Assembly (NCBI RefSeq): GCF_024198175.1
Contig: NZ_JAJVKV010000018.1
Coordinates: 62,001-126,000, forward strand
Length of the DNA: 64,000 nt
Direction: 5' to 3'
Source: Pyxidicoccus xibeiensis
GTDB lineage: Bacteria > Myxococcota > Myxococcia > Myxococcales > Myxococcaceae
In this document: positions 1 through 9,155 of the stretch, one piece after another
How the letters are laid out: every line of letters starts with the position of its first letter
How positions within the stretch are numbered: the stretch's first letter is position 1
Notes under the pieces: model-generated
The model's database searches: none
Told to the model about the DNA's origin: nothing
Seen by the model: only the letters and a program-made list of their open reading frames with translations
Made by a program: the position numbers and the translations under genes

Positions 1-1814
1 CGCGCCTGGTGGCGGCTGGAACGTGGGAGGCGGGAGCGGCGGGCTACCCGTACCTGGTGCTGGAGTACGTGCGGGGCGAGTCCCTCTATCGCTGGGGCCG
101 GTTGCTCAACCCCACCGCGCGACAGGTTGCGGGGCTGCTGGAGCAGGTGGCCGGGGTGCTGGAGGCGGCTCACCGGGTGGGGGTGCTGCACCGCGACTTC
201 AAGGGCGACAACGTGGTGGTCCGTCCGGGTGGGCAGGTGGCGGTGCTGGACTGGGGGGCCGGGCTCCACCCTGACGCGCAGCCCCTTACCTGCACGGAGC
301 GGCTGCCTCCCGGTACGCCGCGTTACTTCAGCCCTCAGGTGGCTCGCTGGCGCGCTCGGGCCAGGGGTGGCGGCGGGGGGCGCTATCCATACTCGGTGGC
401 GGATGAGCAGTACGCGGTGGGAGTGGCCTTCTACCGGCTGTTGTCGGATGAGTATCCGCCGCCGCAGCTGGCGCTGGCCGGCGGTTGGGAAGCGCTGGAG
501 CCGCGTCCCCTGGACTCGCTCAATCCGAAGGTACCTCCCGCGCTGTCGGCCATCGTCATGCGGTTGCTGGCGCTCCGGTCCGAGGAGCGCTTCGCCAGCA
601 TGACCGCGCTGACACAGGAGCTCCTCGCGGCGCTGGAGAAGGCGGGGCCGGAGTGGGACGTCCCGCTCTTCGATTGGTACGCAGGCCCTGGCAGCGACTC
701 CCGCACGACTCAAGAGGGAGAGGGTGAGGAGCAGTGTGGACCTGTGGCGCCGGGACAGCTGGCGGCCATCCTGCGTGACAGGCAGCAGCGGCGTGAAGAC
801 GTCGCCTATGAGGGCGCCAGGCGCTGGGTCCGCAGGCGTCATCCGCAGGTGCTGGCCCGGCCACAGGCCGGGGCGCCCGGGCCGGAGGAGGTTGGCTCCT
901 GGTGGGGCGGGAAGCTGGCCGCTGGGGCCGGGATGGCACCTGGACCCGAGGTCGGCGTGTCCCGGACGGCGGCGCCGCCCTCCCCGCGCGAGCAGGAGAC
1001 ACCCTTTCCAGGAGAGTTTCCTGAGCCCGAGCCAGCCCGAGTGCCGGGGCGCTCGCTGCGGAGGGGAGCCGTGAAGCGGATGCCGTGGAGCGCCGCGCTG
1101 CTGGGAGCGGTGGTGGTGGGCGCCACGGGGCTCATCCTGATGAAAGCGCGCTCCATGCCGCAGGCGGTCCTTGGTCCCCAGGCGGCGCCTGGCGGCAAAG
1201 TGGCGACTCCGGCACCCACGCCCCATGCTACCGCACCCGCGACGGTCCCTCGATGGATGCCGCCGCTCGCTCTTCTGGAGGAACCCATGCCTGCCCCCAA
1301 ACAGAATGACATCCAGGTTCTCAAGCCAGGCAAGGGCGCCGCGTCCGCGCTCAAGCGCTGTGTGGGACTGGTGGGGGCGGCGGCCACTCTCGCCGCCTGC
1401 CCCGGCGCACAGTTGCGCCCTGTGAGCGGTACGCCCTGTCCACAGGAGGCCCTGGACGGCATGAAGAAGCTCCGGCTGCGCGTGGGCTCTGTAGCCGGCA
1501 CTGGCTACGTGGACACCCGGCAGCCGGGCGGCGCTGATCAGCTTGCCTGGCTTCGTGACGGCTCCATCGTCAGCCGCGTCGTCACAAATGTCGGAGGTCT
1601 CGTGGAGGGCTCGTTGCTGTACGGGCGACTGTGGACGAAGGGCCCCGCGGTCATCGGCCGCTACACGGAGGCGGAGCTGCCGGATGGAACGCGCTACCCC
1701 GTCTGCCTCAACCTGGGGGACGAGGACGGTTGGGACAAGGACCCGGAGTCCACCGAGGAGCTCGCCGCGATTACCCGCAGTGTCGCCTTCACGGCCGTGA
1801 AGGTCTTTCCCTGA
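1..1814 (+). CDS. Ser/Thr protein kinase, 5' end cut by window edge
   Basis: The reading frame is open to the left edge, and the first residues (a YLVLEYV hinge) already lie in the middle of a Hanks-type kinase domain, so the glycine loop and ATP lysine are outside the window. The catalytic loop HRDFKGDNVV is intact and the Mg-binding DFG is DWG (VLDWGAG), a common variant in myxobacterial kinases. After the kinase domain comes a Pro/Gly-rich linker, then one membrane segment near codons 360-380 (ALLGAVVVGATGLILM), then an extracytoplasmic domain of about 200 residues with no family I recognise. It is likely a membrane sensor kinase. The ligand is unknown. It ends 174 bp before the next kinase gene. 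Confidence 0.85.
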   Translation, partial: RLVAAGTWEAGAAGYPYLVLEYVRGESLYRWGRLLNPTARQVAGLLEQVAGVLEAAHRVGVLHRDFKGDNVVVRPGGQVAVLDWGAGLHPDAQPLTCTERLPPGTPRYFSPQVARWRARARGGGGGRYPYSVADEQYAVGVAFYRLLSDEYPPPQLALAGGWEALEPRPLDSLNPKVPPALSAIVMRLLALRSEERFASMTALTQELLAALEKAGPEWDVPLFDWYAGPGSDSRTTQEGEGEEQCGPVAPGQLAAILRDRQQRREDVAYEGARRWVRRRHPQVLARPQAGAPGPEEVGSWWGGKLAAGAGMAPGPEVGVSRTAAPPSPREQETPFPGEFPEPEPARVPGRSLRRGAVKRMPWSAALLGAVVVGATGLILMKARSMPQAVLGPQAAPGGKVATPAPTPHATAPATVPRWMPPLALLEEPMPAPKQNDIQVLKPGKGAASALKRCVGLVGAAATLAACPGAQLRPVSGTPCPQEALDGMKKLRLRVGSVAGTGYVDTRQPGGADQLAWLRDGSIVSRVVTNVGGLVEGSLLYGRLWTKGPAVIGRYTEAELPDGTRYPVCLNLGDEDGWDKDPESTEELAAITRSVAFTAVKVFP

Positions 1815-1988
1815 GCCGGGCCCGGCCTCGCATTTGTAAAATCATTTGGCAGAAATCCAGCGTCCGGGCAGGCGCGTCGCGTGATGACTGGACCTGACAG
1901 GTCGTTTCCGGATTGGTAATCCATGGGGTAGGTTGCCCTTCGCTGTCGCGCGGCTGCTGTCCACGCGAGCGAAGGGAGTCCGCACGTC

Positions 1989-3146
1989 ATGGCAACTCGA
2001 AAAGGTCGGAGCAGCGGGGCCGAGGTCCTCTTCCGTACCGGGGACGCGACGTTTGAGCTGACGCGGGAGCTGGGCTGCGCACCCCAGGGCGTGCGCCTGC
2101 TGCTGGCCCGGCGTATCGCCTCGGGCGTGGTGGAGCAGCGCGTCCTCAAGGCCCTGCCGCTGCCCGCTGGCGGAGCGCTGACGCCCCAGGAGGTGCGGGC
2201 GCGCCGCCGCCTGGAGGAGGCCGTGCGGCTGTCCGGCTATCTCCAGCACCCGGCCATGGCTCGCGTGTACGGACTGCACGAGGCGGAGGACACCCTCTTC
2301 CTTGAAATGGAGTACGTGCCCGGCCTTTCCGTCGATGACCTGGTGGCGCTCTCGCTGGCCCGGCGCCGCTTCTTCCCGGAGGACTTCCTGGTCCACATCG
2401 GCCTCCAAGTGGCGCAGGCGCTCGCGTATGCACACGCGCTCAGGGACGAGCGTGGGATGCCGCTGGGCATCATCCACCGGGACATCCAGCCGCACCGCAT
2501 CCGCGTCGGCATGGATGGGACGGTGAAGCTGACGGACTTCGGCATCGCCTGGTCCCGGCTGCCCGAGCGGGCGGAGACTTCCTTCCGGCGTCCTCACGGC
2601 TCGCACTACTTCGCGGCGCCGGAGGTGCTCTTCGTGGAGCGTGTGGACGCGCGGGCGGACCTGTTCTCGCTGGGGGCGGTCCTGCTGGAGCTGGGCACGG
2701 GGCGCAACGTCTACAGCCGTCCCGACGTGCTCGAGCCCGTCCTGGAGGAGCGACTGTCGGAGGAGGACAGGGCACGCGTCGAGCGGGGCGTGATGGCGGC
2801 GGCGGACGCGGAGCTGCCGCTCGGAGAGTACGAGGCCGTGGCCCTCCAGGCCGCGACCTTCCGGTCGGAGGACCTGGAGCGGCTCGCCGAGCCGCTGACC
2901 TCGCGCCTGCGGTTCATCCTCCACGGCCTGCTGCACCCCGACCCGGGCGAGCGCTACGAATCGGCGGACGCGCTGGTGGCGGACCTGCTCTCGCTGAGGC
3001 GGGAGCTGGGCCCGTACGCCTCCAGCGACGTGGAAGAAGCCTTGCGGCGGGCGCTGTCCAGCGCGGGACGCAGGCTCGTCGAAGAGGAGATGGACGAGGA
3101 CCTGGCGAGCCTGCTGCGGCGGGAGGACATCAGCACCGAGCCGTGA
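1989..3146 (+). CDS. Ser/Thr kinase-like protein with degenerate catalytic loop
   Basis: This is a soluble 385-residue protein with a Hanks-type kinase fold. The ATP lysine region (QRVLKALP) and the DFG motif (LTDFGIAW) are present. The catalytic loop reads HRDIQPHRI instead of HRDLKPENI: the base Asp remains, but the catalytic-loop Lys is Gln and the Mg-binding Asn is Arg. That predicts weak or no phosphotransfer, so it may be a pseudokinase or a regulatory partner; this is inference. No membrane segment is visible. The ATG at 1989 follows a GAAGGGAGT Shine-Dalgarno region. The stop at 3146 lies 62 bp before the Sit-type toxin gene. Confidence 0.85.
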   Translation: MATRKGRSSGAEVLFRTGDATFELTRELGCAPQGVRLLLARRIASGVVEQRVLKALPLPAGGALTPQEVRARRRLEEAVRLSGYLQHPAMARVYGLHEAEDTLFLEMEYVPGLSVDDLVALSLARRRFFPEDFLVHIGLQVAQALAYAHALRDERGMPLGIIHRDIQPHRIRVGMDGTVKLTDFGIAWSRLPERAETSFRRPHGSHYFAAPEVLFVERVDARADLFSLGAVLLELGTGRNVYSRPDVLEPVLEERLSEEDRARVERGVMAAADAELPLGEYEAVALQAATFRSEDLERLAEPLTSRLRFILHGLLHPDPGERYESADALVADLLSLRRELGPYASSDVEEALRRALSSAGRRLVEEEMDEDLASLLRREDISTEP

Positions 3147-3208
3147 GCGCTGCGTCGGCTGTCGCCTCTCCGGGTTATCGTGTCTTTCATCAAAATCACG
3201 GAGATGGC

Positions 3209-4498
3209 ATGCCGACGAGGTTGAGGTGGTGGGCCCTGTTGCTGGTGCCGCTGGTCGGCTGCGCCAGCGCGCGGGTGGTGCGCCTGGAGACGGGACAGGG
3301 GGCTCCGTGGGAGTACGTGCCGCCCACCACGGACCGGTCCGTGGTGGTGAGCGAGGACGCCTTCGAGGAGGCCTTGGGCCGGCTGGCGCTCGAAGTGCCC
3401 CTGTCGCTGCGGCCCGCCGAGGCCGGGTGGCTGGTGCGTGCGTCGACCCACGGCAGCGTCATGGACGGGGCGCTGCGCAGCGCGCTGCGCAGGGACTATG
3501 GCCGCTGGTGCCACGCGCATGAGGGGCCGAGCGACTGTCTGTCGTTGCTGGAGGACGGGCTGGGGCTGGGGGCCACGGACAGGCTGCAGCTGTCGCTGGG
3601 CCTGTCGTTGGAGCCGATGCACGAGAGCATCGCGGACGCGGTGGAGGACACGCTCAACCCGACGTTCTTCAAGGCGGTGGTGGTGTCGGCGCTGGTGACG
3701 TGGGCGATGCTGGCGGCCAACCCGGAGCCGGTCTTCACCAAGGCGGCGGCAACGGTGGCGGTGTTGGTGATGGCCTACGTGGGCGTGGATGCGTTCCTGG
3801 CGATTGTGAGGGCGTGCCGCGAGCTGAAGGGGGCCTCGGATGGAGCCACCACGTTCCAGGAGTTGGAGGAGGCGGGTGCGCGCTTCGGGCGGGTGGTGGG
3901 GGAGAAGGGAGCGCGCATCTTCGTGCTGGCGGTAGCGCTGGTGGTGGGGAAGGGCACGGTGGGCGGCGCCACGTGGCTGGCCTCGCGGCTCCCGCTGTTG
4001 CCGGGCTTTGCCGAGGCCGCGGCGCTGAGCGCGTCACAGCTGGGAGTGAACCTGCGGGCCATCGGGCAGGTGAGCGCGGTGGCTGTGGTGGAGAACGGCG
4101 TCGTCATCACCCTGGCGCCCAATGCGGTGGCCATGGTGGCGGCGAGTTCGGGCGTCATCCAGGGGGACCCGGATGGGACCGTGCATCACATCTGCACGGA
4201 TAAGAACCCCGTCTCCACCAAAGAGGGCGGACCGTGGACGCCCCAGTTCGAGAAGATTTTCAACAAGGCGGGCATGTCGCTGAAGAATGACCCGGCGAAC
4301 CTGGTGCGCATCAGGGGCCATGAAGGCCCTCATCCACTGACGTACCACCGGGAGGTCTTCCTGCGGGTTACAAAGGCATCGAACGGATGCGATACTATGG
4401 ACCAGTGTCGTAAAGCACTGACTCGTGAACTCCGACGTATTGCACAAGAGCTCACGACGCCAGGCAGTCGGTTGCGTCGGCTCATTACGGAGCACTGA
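3209..4498 (+). CDS. SitA5-like polymorphic toxin lipoprotein with AHH nuclease tip
   Basis: A 429-residue lipoprotein. The signal peptide ends in a lipobox (LVGC, Cys18), and the start at 3209 rather than the longer frame at 3143 is chosen because of this signal and a GGAGA site before it. The middle, residues 20-320, resembles the conserved delivery part of Myxococcus SitA toxins, with hydrophobic stretches. The last about 105 residues begin VHHICTDKNP and contain GHEGPHPLTYH, matching AHH-type nucleases of the HNH/endonuclease VII group. In Myxococcus such lipoproteins pass to kin by TraA/B outer-membrane exchange and kill cells lacking the immunity protein. The toxin tip is visibly less GC-rich than the rest, as expected for exchangeable toxin modules. 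The next gene, 27 bp downstream, is the probable immunity gene. Confidence 0.85.
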   Translation: MPTRLRWWALLLVPLVGCASARVVRLETGQGAPWEYVPPTTDRSVVVSEDAFEEALGRLALEVPLSLRPAEAGWLVRASTHGSVMDGALRSALRRDYGRWCHAHEGPSDCLSLLEDGLGLGATDRLQLSLGLSLEPMHESIADAVEDTLNPTFFKAVVVSALVTWAMLAANPEPVFTKAAATVAVLVMAYVGVDAFLAIVRACRELKGASDGATTFQELEEAGARFGRVVGEKGARIFVLAVALVVGKGTVGGATWLASRLPLLPGFAEAAALSASQLGVNLRAIGQVSAVAVVENGVVITLAPNAVAMVAASSGVIQGDPDGTVHHICTDKNPVSTKEGGPWTPQFEKIFNKAGMSLKNDPANLVRIRGHEGPHPLTYHREVFLRVTKASNGCDTMDQCRKALTRELRRIAQELTTPGSRLRRLITEH

Positions 4499-4525
4499 GC
4501 ACTGAGCGAAGTAGAGGCAATGTTG

Positions 4526-5095
4526 ATGCGATACTTCGACTTGACTGAAGACGTCTACTCCCCAGGCCGCTGGCACCTGGACACCCCTGTGGACGGCCAG
4601 GGACAGGAAGTCGGGAGCTGGCTCTTCCTGGAGGGACAAGCCGCATCAGTGACAGAGCCCCTCAAGGTGGCGCTCTATCGCCGAGGCAAGCCGCTCGACT
4701 ACTCGCAGGCGGACGCAGGCATCGTTCCCGTCGTGCATCCTCGCGTAGCATCCGTATTCGAGGAACTGGCTCGGGGAGACGTGCAGACCTTCCCCATCCA
4801 GGTTGAGGGACAGCCCGAGCCATATGTCCTCATCAACGTCATCCGAGTGGTGAAGTGCATCGACGACCAGGCTTCGGAGCATGTGGAGCGCTGGATTCCC
4901 GAAGACGAGAACGACCAGCCCGAGCGTGCCGGTGAGTACCGGAACGTCGTGGGCATGCGCATCGACAAGTCCCTCGTGGGAGACGCCAAGGTCTTTCGCC
5001 CGTGGGGATGGAACGTCGTCCTCGTCGTCTCCGAGGACATCAAGGAGGCCCTGGAGCGCACCGGGGCCTCCGGCATGAAGTTCGTCGAGGTCTGA
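4526..5095 (+). CDS. Probable SitI immunity protein, Imm11/DUF1629-like
   Basis: A 189-residue cytosolic protein, without signal peptide, placed directly behind the AHH toxin. The N-terminus MRYFDLTEDVY and the loop around GRWHL recall the Imm11 (DUF1629) family that is abundant in myxobacteria next to polymorphic toxins. The expected role is to bind and block the nuclease tip of the upstream SitA-like protein. An alternative ATG at 4520 adds two residues. The first part of the gene shares the lower GC content of the toxin tip, consistent with joint transfer of toxin tip and immunity gene. Family assignment is from recognised residues, not a search. Confidence 0.75.
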   Translation: MRYFDLTEDVYSPGRWHLDTPVDGQGQEVGSWLFLEGQAASVTEPLKVALYRRGKPLDYSQADAGIVPVVHPRVASVFEELARGDVQTFPIQVEGQPEPYVLINVIRVVKCIDDQASEHVERWIPEDENDQPERAGEYRNVVGMRIDKSLVGDAKVFRPWGWNVVLVVSEDIKEALERTGASGMKFVEV

Positions 5096-5101
5096 CCTGG
5101 C

Positions 5102-7879
5102 TCACGGGCACAGCGGACTGCCGCCCATGCCCGCCGCGCAGCCTTGGCCCACGCAGTACTTCGGCCCGCTGTCCTGGGCCGGCCGCTGGCCGTAGTACGT
5201 GTCACGTGGCACGCCCACGGTGCAGCGCCCCTGCGCCGGGTTGCCGGACGGGTCCTCCACCACGTAGTGCACCGTGTACACGCGCCCGTCGCCCGTCTCG
5301 TCGCGCTCCGCGCGCAGCTGCACCGACGTGGCATTCACCCGCACGTCCATGTCATCGCACGTGGCCCCATCGCAGGTGCCGTCCACGTCCTCCGACTCGT
5401 CCGACGTCACCCGGAGGATGCGGCCATACCGCTCCAGCGGCAGCTCGCCCGAGCACGCGTCGCGCGCCACCCCTGCGCACTCCGCCAGCGTCACCGTGCG
5501 GTACTCATGGTCCGCCGGCCGCAGCTCGACACCCTGCGAGCTCCCCGGCACCGGCGCCTTCGTGTCCCGCACCGACACCGAGAAGCCGCACCCGCACGCA
5601 TTGCCCGCGCCGTCCGTGGCATTGCAGTCCACCACCGTCCGCCCCAGCGGGAAGGTGGTGCCCGTCGGATGCGAGCACGTCAGCGACACCGGCCCGCAGT
5701 TGTCCTCCGCGCGCGTCACCCAACTCGCCTTCGCCCCGCCCGCGGTGCACTCCAGCACCTGAGGCGCCGGGCAGGCGATGTGCGGCAGCGTCGTGTCCAC
5801 CACCGTCACCGTGCCCGTGCACACCGCGCTGTCCTCTCCGTCCGACGCCGTCAGTGTCACACCGTGGCTCCCCAGCCCGAAGGTCCCCGGGGCCGCCTGC
5901 GTCACCGAGAAGGGACCGGGCTGGCCGTCCGGGTCATGGCTCCCGTCGTCCACGCTGGCCACCGCGCGGCACGCGGCGTCCGCGCTCACCGTGACGTCCC
6001 GGCACAGCGCCACCGGGGGCTCGTTCACCGAGCACTCCAGCCTCACGACGCCCGAGGCCGTGTTGTTGTCCTCGCGGCACTCCTGCTCGCGCCCGAGCCC
6101 CGCGCCGTCGTCATCCACCACCGCGGACACCGCACCCCGCCCACCGGGAGCGGAGGCGAGCTCCAGCTCCACCCGCACCTCGGCGCCCGGGTCCACCTTG
6201 TCCGCCACCGTGGCCACGCCCAGCAGCGTGCCCCCCGCGCCGGCCGCCCCGAGGAAGAAGGCCACCTGCACACCCGCCGAGGCCGCCGCGTCACCCTGGT
6301 TGCGCACCCGCGCGCCCAGCGTCACGGCCCCCGCGCTGTCACACGTGGAGTCCACGTCCGCCACCACCAGGTCCGGCGCGGCGAAGGGCTTCACCGTCCC
6401 CGTGCCCTGGCTGTTGGTGCGGAAGGTGTTGAGCCCCGGCGTCAGCCAGTTGGTGGCGGGCCGCGCGGGGATGGAGCCGTCCTCCCCCACGTTGGTGACG
6501 GAGTACGCATGCTGGTTCCAGATGCGCCGCGTGTTCACCCAGCCGTCCTTCTTGTCCCTGAACACCCGGATGCCGTGGAACGGTCCGAAGTCACACGCCG
6601 TGTTCTGCGCCACGACGATTTCGGCGTTGCCGTCCCCGTCCACGTCCGCCACCACCGGGTTCTCGTACGCGGTGCACGAGCTGTGCGGCACCTCGAAGCG
6701 CACCGTGCCCGTCGCGCCGTCGTAGATGCGCAGCGCCGTCTCGTCCGCGTAGACGACCTCGGCGCGGCCGTCGCCCTCGAAGTCGAACGTCGACGAGCCC
6801 GTGCGGTTCGAGCTGTGGTCCTGCGTGGGGCTGAGCCACTTCACCGTGCCGTCCGCCTCGAAGACGGAGTACCAGGCCGCGCCGGCCACGCCGATCTCCG
6901 CCTGCCCGTCCGCGTCGAAGTCCGCGATGTTGGGCGGCCCGCCCACGCCGCCGCCCAGGTGCTCCACCGTCCAGCGCACCGTGCAGTCGGCCTCCATCAG
7001 CGACACGTGGCCGTCCCACACCACCACCACCTCGCCCGCCGGGTCCGCGTCGAAGTTGCCCACGCCCGACAGCCCGTGGCCCAGCGACTCCGCCCTGCAC
7101 CGCAGCGAGCCGTCATGCCGGTAGATGGCGCGCCCGTTCACCACCTCCTGCTTGCCGTCCCCGTCCAGGTCCACCGCGAAGGCGAGCGGGCCCGTGTCGT
7201 TGGGCGGGCCTCCCACGCCATCACTGCCCACCCACTTCAGGGCGCCGGTGCTGTCGTAGACGTGGTTGCCGGCGATGATCTCCACCGTCCCATTGCCATC
7301 CAGGTCCGCCAGCGACACGCCGCCCCAGTCCAGCCGGGGCCCGGCCGCGCGGAACTTGAAGGCGCCGGTGTGCTCGAAGCAGAGGATGCCCAGCGCGTCC
7401 TCCGGCACGGTGCACAGCTCCACCCTGCCGTCGCCGTCGATATCTCCCGCCGCGACGCTCGCCGAGCCGCGCACGCGCAGGGCCGGGTCCGTCACCGCCC
7501 ACAAGTCCGAGCCGTCCGCGCCGCTGATGGCCCGCAGCACGCCGTTCGTCTTGAAGTTCCAGCCCTCGAAGCTGTTGAACACCACGTCCGGCACGCCGTC
7601 GCCGCTCACGTCGACCACCACCGGCGTGGAGTTCACATTGGTGTGCGTAGGCACCACCGGGCTGTCCGTCCAGGCCCACTCCACCTCGGGCTCGAAGTGG
7701 GGCTCGAAGGGGGGCCGCACCTCGCAGCGGGCCTCCGTCTCCGTCTCCACCTCCACCACGGCGGACACGCCCTGGCCTCCGGGCTCCGCCGGAGGGCTGC
7801 TGGTGCACGCCATCAGTCCGAGCGCTCCCAGGGACGACCAGCGCGCCACGCGCCCGGCCCTCCAGCCTTGCTGACCCAT
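5102..7879 (-). CDS. Secreted FG-GAP/VCBS repeat lipoprotein with HYR domains
   Basis: A 925-residue surface protein. The start at 7879 is chosen over upstream codons because it follows a GGGAGG site and opens a lipoprotein signal with lipobox LMAC (Cys25). Residues about 60-450 carry at least eight Asp-rich FG-GAP/VCBS repeats (such as DVSGDGVPDVV, DIDGDGRVEL, DLDGDGKQEVV, DVDGDGNAEIV) that normally bind calcium and form a beta-propeller. A CARDB-like domain follows (APDLVVADVD), then two HYR-type Ig-like domains rich in cysteine, and a Cys-rich C-terminus. Such proteins act in surface adhesion or matrix binding; the ligand is unknown. It converges on the Sit immunity gene with a 6-bp gap. 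Confidence 0.85.
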   Translation of the reverse strand: MGQQGWRAGRVARWSSLGALGLMACTSSPPAEPGGQGVSAVVEVETETEARCEVRPPFEPHFEPEVEWAWTDSPVVPTHTNVNSTPVVVDVSGDGVPDVVFNSFEGWNFKTNGVLRAISGADGSDLWAVTDPALRVRGSASVAAGDIDGDGRVELCTVPEDALGILCFEHTGAFKFRAAGPRLDWGGVSLADLDGNGTVEIIAGNHVYDSTGALKWVGSDGVGGPPNDTGPLAFAVDLDGDGKQEVVNGRAIYRHDGSLRCRAESLGHGLSGVGNFDADPAGEVVVVWDGHVSLMEADCTVRWTVEHLGGGVGGPPNIADFDADGQAEIGVAGAAWYSVFEADGTVKWLSPTQDHSSNRTGSSTFDFEGDGRAEVVYADETALRIYDGATGTVRFEVPHSSCTAYENPVVADVDGDGNAEIVVAQNTACDFGPFHGIRVFRDKKDGWVNTRRIWNQHAYSVTNVGEDGSIPARPATNWLTPGLNTFRTNSQGTGTVKPFAAPDLVVADVDSTCDSAGAVTLGARVRNQGDAAASAGVQVAFFLGAAGAGGTLLGVATVADKVDPGAEVRVELELASAPGGRGAVSAVVDDDGAGLGREQECREDNNTASGVVRLECSVNEPPVALCRDVTVSADAACRAVASVDDGSHDPDGQPGPFSVTQAAPGTFGLGSHGVTLTASDGEDSAVCTGTVTVVDTTLPHIACPAPQVLECTAGGAKASWVTRAEDNCGPVSLTCSHPTGTTFPLGRTVVDCNATDGAGNACGCGFSVSVRDTKAPVPGSSQGVELRPADHEYRTVTLAECAGVARDACSGELPLERYGRILRVTSDESEDVDGTCDGATCDDMDVRVNATSVQLRAERDETGDGRVYTVHYVVEDPSGNPAQGRCTVGVPRDTYYGQRPAQDSGPKYCVGQGCAAGMGGSPLCP

Positions 7880-8085
7880 GCGACCTCCCACGGCTGCCTG
7901 CCCGGGCCCCAGACATGCCGACGGGCCGAGGTATTCATCCACCCGGCCCCGCGGACCCACCCCGAAGGGCGGGCGCCTGTCGCCTGGGCATCACTTCCGC
8001 CTCGGGGTGTCCGGCACTGCACGGAGGAAGGCGACGAAGGCGGGCATTGCAGGTCATGCGTCCTGCCCGTTAAAGGGGGGCCACC

Positions 8086-9054
8086 ATGCCGCCCGGCCTC
8101 CTCGACACCTTCCGCGTCCTCGCCTCGTTCGACCCTCCGCGCGGCTCGCTGCGGGGCGCGCCCTGGGAGGAGTACGTGGACTGGGCCATCTCCCAGGGCC
8201 TGGCGCCGCTGGCCGCCTACAACCTGCAGTACCGGCTGGGCGGAGCCGACGTGCCGGAGTGGGTCCGCGACAGGCTGCTGGCCATCTACCAGGGCTCGGC
8301 CAACGACAACGTGATGAAGCTCGTCAACTTCAAGCAGATGGTTGACGACCTCCAGGGGCGCCGGCTGGTGCTGATGGGCGGCGCCTCCTTCGCCGACTCG
8401 CTCTACCCGCACGTGGCCTTCCGCCCGGTGACGGAGCTGCAGCTCCTGATGAAGCGGCTGGACGTGGACGGCTTCGCCGGCTTCCTCTCCAACCACGAGT
8501 TCCGTCCCGAGGACGCCAGCGGCACCGGCGCCACCAAGGTGCTGTCCGACGGGCGCACCCTCATCTACCTCTACTCGGACATCCTGGGCCCCCAGCGCCG
8601 GGAGCAGGCCGCGGGCATCCTGGAGCGGGCCCGGCCCATGAAGATGTACGGCCCGTCCGTGTTCCGCCCGGAGCTGGAGGACGCGGTGCTGCTGACCGTC
8701 CTCGAGCAGGCGCGGCAGGGTTACGAAGTACCCTGGCTGTCCTTCCTGGACCTGCGGGAGCTCGTCACCGGCGCGAAGGCCATGGGGGGCCCGTACTCCA
8801 AGGCCCTGGACGTGCCGGCGCTGCTGGCCCGGGCGGCGGAGTGGCGCGTGGAGCGCGCCCTCTACACGTCCCTGGCCATCATCGCCCGCCTCTTCCCGGA
8901 GGCTGTCCCGGACGCCACCGCCGCCTTCCCGCCGCTGCGCCGGGCTACCCGCGAATTGCTGGACCGGACGGTGGTGGGTCCGGTCAGCATCCCCGGGCGG
9001 GCCTCGGCCCTGAAGGGGCTGGAGCGGGTGCGCCGCTTGCTCACAGGTCAGTGA
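8086..9054 (+). CDS. NTP_transf_5-type nucleotidyltransferase
   Basis: A 322-residue soluble protein resembling the uncharacterised nucleotidyltransferase family PF14907, often found beside exopolysaccharide genes. It shows the family order: a helical N-terminal part, a central nucleotidyltransferase region near residues 90-150 (VLMGGASFADSLYP, then FRPVTELQLLMKR), and a helical C-terminal half. In catalytically competent members the FRPV site is followed by Asp-rich residues (D.DLL); here it reads TELQLL, so activity is doubtful. The gene lies 101 bp upstream of UDP-glucose dehydrogenase, which suggests a role in sugar or polysaccharide metabolism. No substrate can be named. Confidence 0.7.
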   Translation: MPPGLLDTFRVLASFDPPRGSLRGAPWEEYVDWAISQGLAPLAAYNLQYRLGGADVPEWVRDRLLAIYQGSANDNVMKLVNFKQMVDDLQGRRLVLMGGASFADSLYPHVAFRPVTELQLLMKRLDVDGFAGFLSNHEFRPEDASGTGATKVLSDGRTLIYLYSDILGPQRREQAAGILERARPMKMYGPSVFRPELEDAVLLTVLEQARQGYEVPWLSFLDLRELVTGAKAMGGPYSKALDVPALLARAAEWRVERALYTSLAIIARLFPEAVPDATAAFPPLRRATRELLDRTVVGPVSIPGRASALKGLERVRRLLTGQ

Positions 9055-9155
9055 GGCTGGCCGGCTGCCCTCCTGCCCTGGGGGACGGGCTTCCTTTCCG
9101 TGCGGCTCCCGGCGTATGAGTCCTGCTCCGGACATTCCCCACTGGGACATTTTCA

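Noticed and set aside
5144..8314. A 1056-codon plus-strand frame opposite the FG-GAP lipoprotein
   Set aside because: It is antisense to a gene with clear domains and has an Arg/His/Val-biased composition typical of shadow frames in high-GC DNA.
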